In this document: in pieces, positions 62,001 to 64,000 of the stretch
Layout of the letters: the number at the start of each line of letters is the position of its first letter
Numbering within the stretch: position 1 is the stretch's first letter
Assembly (NCBI RefSeq): GCF_031877795.1
Contig: NC_133971.1
Coordinates: forward strand, 85,584,446-85,648,445
Direction of reading: 5' to 3'
DNA: 64,000 nt
DNA from: Strix aluco
Lineage: Eukaryota; Chordata; Aves; Strigiformes; Strigidae
Position numbers and translations under genes: made by a program
Notes under the pieces: model-generated
What the model saw: only the letters and a program-made list of their open reading frames with translations
What the model was told of the DNA's origin: nothing
The model's database searches: none

Positions 62001-63660
62001 TCAGTACGCTTTTTTTGACTGTGGATTTGTCTTGTTCCTTGATGCTGATCTTTCTCTCCCTCTTTTAAAATTTTTTTCTCAGAGCCTTTTTCAGTGCCCT
62101 GGTATGCTGTCATCTCCTGGCTCCTTGCTGCTTCCCAGTTCTTCTATTCCACAGGCCACCAGCCCATCTTCCCAGCCATCCACTGGAATGCAGCCTTTGT
62201 GGGCTTCCACCTTGACCATAGCACAAACCTCCTGCCTGCTGTCCTGGTGGGCGCCAACACCTTTGCCTCCCATATCCTCTTTGCAGGTAAATCAATTTCT
62301 TCCTGGTCTGTTGAGCCTGAGCAGACGTGGCTCCATGCTTTGCCTCGTCTGGAGGCCTGCAGGCTGAGCACGAGGCGATGAAGGCTCTGGCACCAACTGA
62401 ACAGCAGCATCCTTGCTGTCCCCTTCTGGGGCCATGGAGCTGTCTGTGGCCTGCAGCCTCCATGCAGTTTTGCCTGACCAGCAAACTGGAGCTGGGGTAT
62501 ATGCTTCCTGCATGTCCAGGGCATGATGACAGAGCCTAGACTGCTCCTCACCTCCTGGGCTCCAGTAACTTCATGTGCCTTTGTCCTTGAGGTAGTCGGC
62601 TGCCCTCTGCTCCTGCTTTGGCCCTTTGTGTGTGAGATGCCCAGCTCGCAGAAGAAGAAGCCCAAGAAGGAGCCCCGGGAGGAGCTGCAGGAGGTGGAGG
62701 AGCACATGATGGAGATGAGGCTGCGGGAGTCCCCGGAGAAGTTCTCCACTGCTCTGCTGCAGCTGGGGCTGAAGTACCTCTTTGTCCTTGGGACACAGGT
62801 ATGGACAGAGGCAGGGTGGCTGTGGAGAAGGCTGTCCAAGAGGAAAATGCGTTGCTGTGAGAACCATGGTGCACTCTGATGGGAGAAGGGGGTCAGCCAG
62901 GGTGCAGACAGGCCCAGGGGTGATGTGTGTGATTGCAGGTGGAAGAGCAGCTGCACAGGTCCTCTTCTCAGTGATGCCATTTGCTCTGTGCTTTGGGAAG
63001 GGCTCCAGCATGGAAGCCACAGTACAGATTAGGCTGCTTTTCATACCCATCTGCCCAGAGTGGCAATGTCTGTTCAGAAACTGCAGGGTTGTAATCCTGC
63101 TCCCCCTCTTCCTGACCATACCTCTCTATTTTTCACCAGCTCTGGTTTTCATATGGTCTTGTGCTGTAGTGATGTAGGGAGCTAAACACCAGCAATTTAA
63201 TCCCATGAAAGAAGCGAATTGCTTTCTGGCGTTTAGCCCTTCAAATCATTCTCCTGTGTGGTCAGACCAGAGACAGTGCAAGGGAGGGGGCAGGCTGTGC
63301 AGCAGGATTGCAGGGGTGTCCCTCTCAGGAGTCAGGTTAGCCACAGTGTGAGTCCTCCTCTGAACTGTCCCAGCCTGGCCCCGGGAGGGCCTGCATGTAC
63401 CCCAGGTTGCTTGTGTTCCCTGACTTGAGGACATGATGGAAGGTATCTCTTTGGGATGATTATTTCTGGGGTGTCCTGTACCAGCCTCTCAGGTGTGTGC
63501 AGTTTACTACCACCTTCAGATGTGAACCTACTGCCCAGGAGGTCTCTCCAGAATCACTTGTAATTTGTTTTTCCTGATCTCCCCCACAGCTTCTGGCCTG
63601 TGTTTGTGCAGCTATGATCCTCAGGAGGCACCTCATGGTCTGGAAGGTCTTTGCCCCAAA
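53060..63660 (+). CDS. PIGO: GPI ethanolamine phosphate transferase 3 (PIG-O), 3' end outside window
   Basis: Nine coding exons: 53,060-53,552; 54,939-55,082; 56,198-56,321; 57,327-57,486; 57,966-58,139; 60,021-61,593; 62,083-62,286; 62,596-62,798; 63,590-63,660. They give 3,146 bp (1,048 codons plus 2 bases), frame kept throughout. Human PIGO has about 1,089 aa, so one exon of some 40 codons is missing beyond 64,000; the donor AAA/GTAAGT at 63,660 is intact. In the ER membrane, with PIG-F, PIG-O adds ethanolamine phosphate to the third mannose of GPI precursors, the group later joined to proteins. Residues 5-30 form a signal anchor. The luminal alkaline-phosphatase-like domain shows [10 protein letters not shown] (Asp75), TMQR (Thr125), [10 protein letters not shown] (Asp229, His233) and VAGDHGM...GDHGG (Asp271, His272, His280), the expected metal/catalytic set. 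From about 400 on it is multi-spanning, mostly encoded by the 1,573-bp sixth coding exon. Exon 62,596 uses a GAG|GTAG double acceptor. Confidence 0.97.
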
Positions 63661-64000
63661 GTAAGTCCCAGGAGTTGCTCTGATGCTGGCTTAGGGCTAA
63701 TATTCCTGACATGTTGACTAGAGTCTGTAGACAGTAATGTTGGAAGACACCCTGTGATTGATCTTCTGACTTCTTACCTAGCAGAGGCTGTAGGACTGAC
63801 CTTAACCAATTCCTGCTTCAGGTTCAGAAGCTGGACTTGAGGTAGAGTGTAGAAATTTCTCCTTATCTTGATTTGCAAGGACACACAGAGCCCTCCTGGA
63901 AGCTAAGAATATTCAGGGCAGAGAGCCAAAGGTGGGGATACCAGACCGGAAATGGTAAACCCAGAAATGCTGTACTAGTGCAGCATTGGGCTAGTAGGAG
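63661..64000 (+). other. PIGO terminal intron, cut by window edge
   Basis: The sequence after the last visible PIGO donor contains no segment resembling the conserved final exon (expected to begin FIFEAVGF). The intron therefore continues beyond the window, and the gene is truncated only by the window boundary. Confidence 0.7.

Noticed and set aside
1-64000. tRNA, rRNA, microRNA or CRISPR-like structures
   Set aside because: No clover-leaf, rRNA core or regularly spaced repeat-spacer pattern was seen by eye; a covariance-model scan would be needed to exclude small RNAs fully.

Overview
This window reads as vertebrate nuclear DNA from a bird, most likely a neoavian. It holds CR1 (chicken repeat 1) LINE fragments, two solo LTRs of types I recognise as widespread in neoavian genomes, short introns and tightly packed genes. 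No bacterial, plasmid, CRISPR or phage feature was seen. The gene order ATOSB (FAM214B) - STOML2 - PIGO, all on the + strand, matches the block on human 9p13.3. Human 9p genes lie largely on the avian Z chromosome, so this is probably Z-linked (inference).

Layout. Positions 1-38.7 kb are mostly non-coding. A CpG-rich, CCAAT/GC-box/ETS promoter lies at about 4.38-4.78 kb. It is followed by a strongly G-rich stretch to about 5.3 kb, whose strand bias suggests rightward transcription, perhaps as a distant ATOSB promoter. The rest of this 38 kb holds a ZNF143-like site at 6.6 kb, a minus-strand solo LTR (12.66-13.21 kb), a 51-bp minisatellite (19.6-19.8 kb), a second minus-strand solo LTR (23.16-23.94 kb), two CR1 fragments (26.2 and 37.1-37.8 kb), a second weaker CpG-rich segment at 31.06-31.31 kb ending in a good splice donor, and an isolated exon-like segment at 36.17-36.26 kb.

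Three protein-coding genes fill 38.7-64 kb head to tail. ATOSB has seven coding exons (608 aa), with two short upstream ORFs in its 5' leader and a single poly(A) signal at 46,056. STOML2 has ten exons (361 aa) and starts only about 220 bp after that signal. PIGO has at least nine coding exons inside the window (1,048 codons plus two bases); its last exon lies beyond the right edge. I assembled the exon chains by hand from splice sites, and every junction keeps frame.

The three genes act in different places: ATOSB is a nuclear Atos-family regulator, STOML2 a mitochondrial inner-membrane scaffold, and PIGO an ER enzyme of GPI-anchor synthesis. They are neighbours by conserved synteny, not members of one pathway. 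I found no convincing undescribed system. The best leads are the unusually tight gene spacing, the duplicated GC boxes of the STOML2 promoter, the strand-asymmetric G-rich DNA after each CpG promoter, the ATOSB uORFs, and the frame-preserving 51-bp minisatellite.
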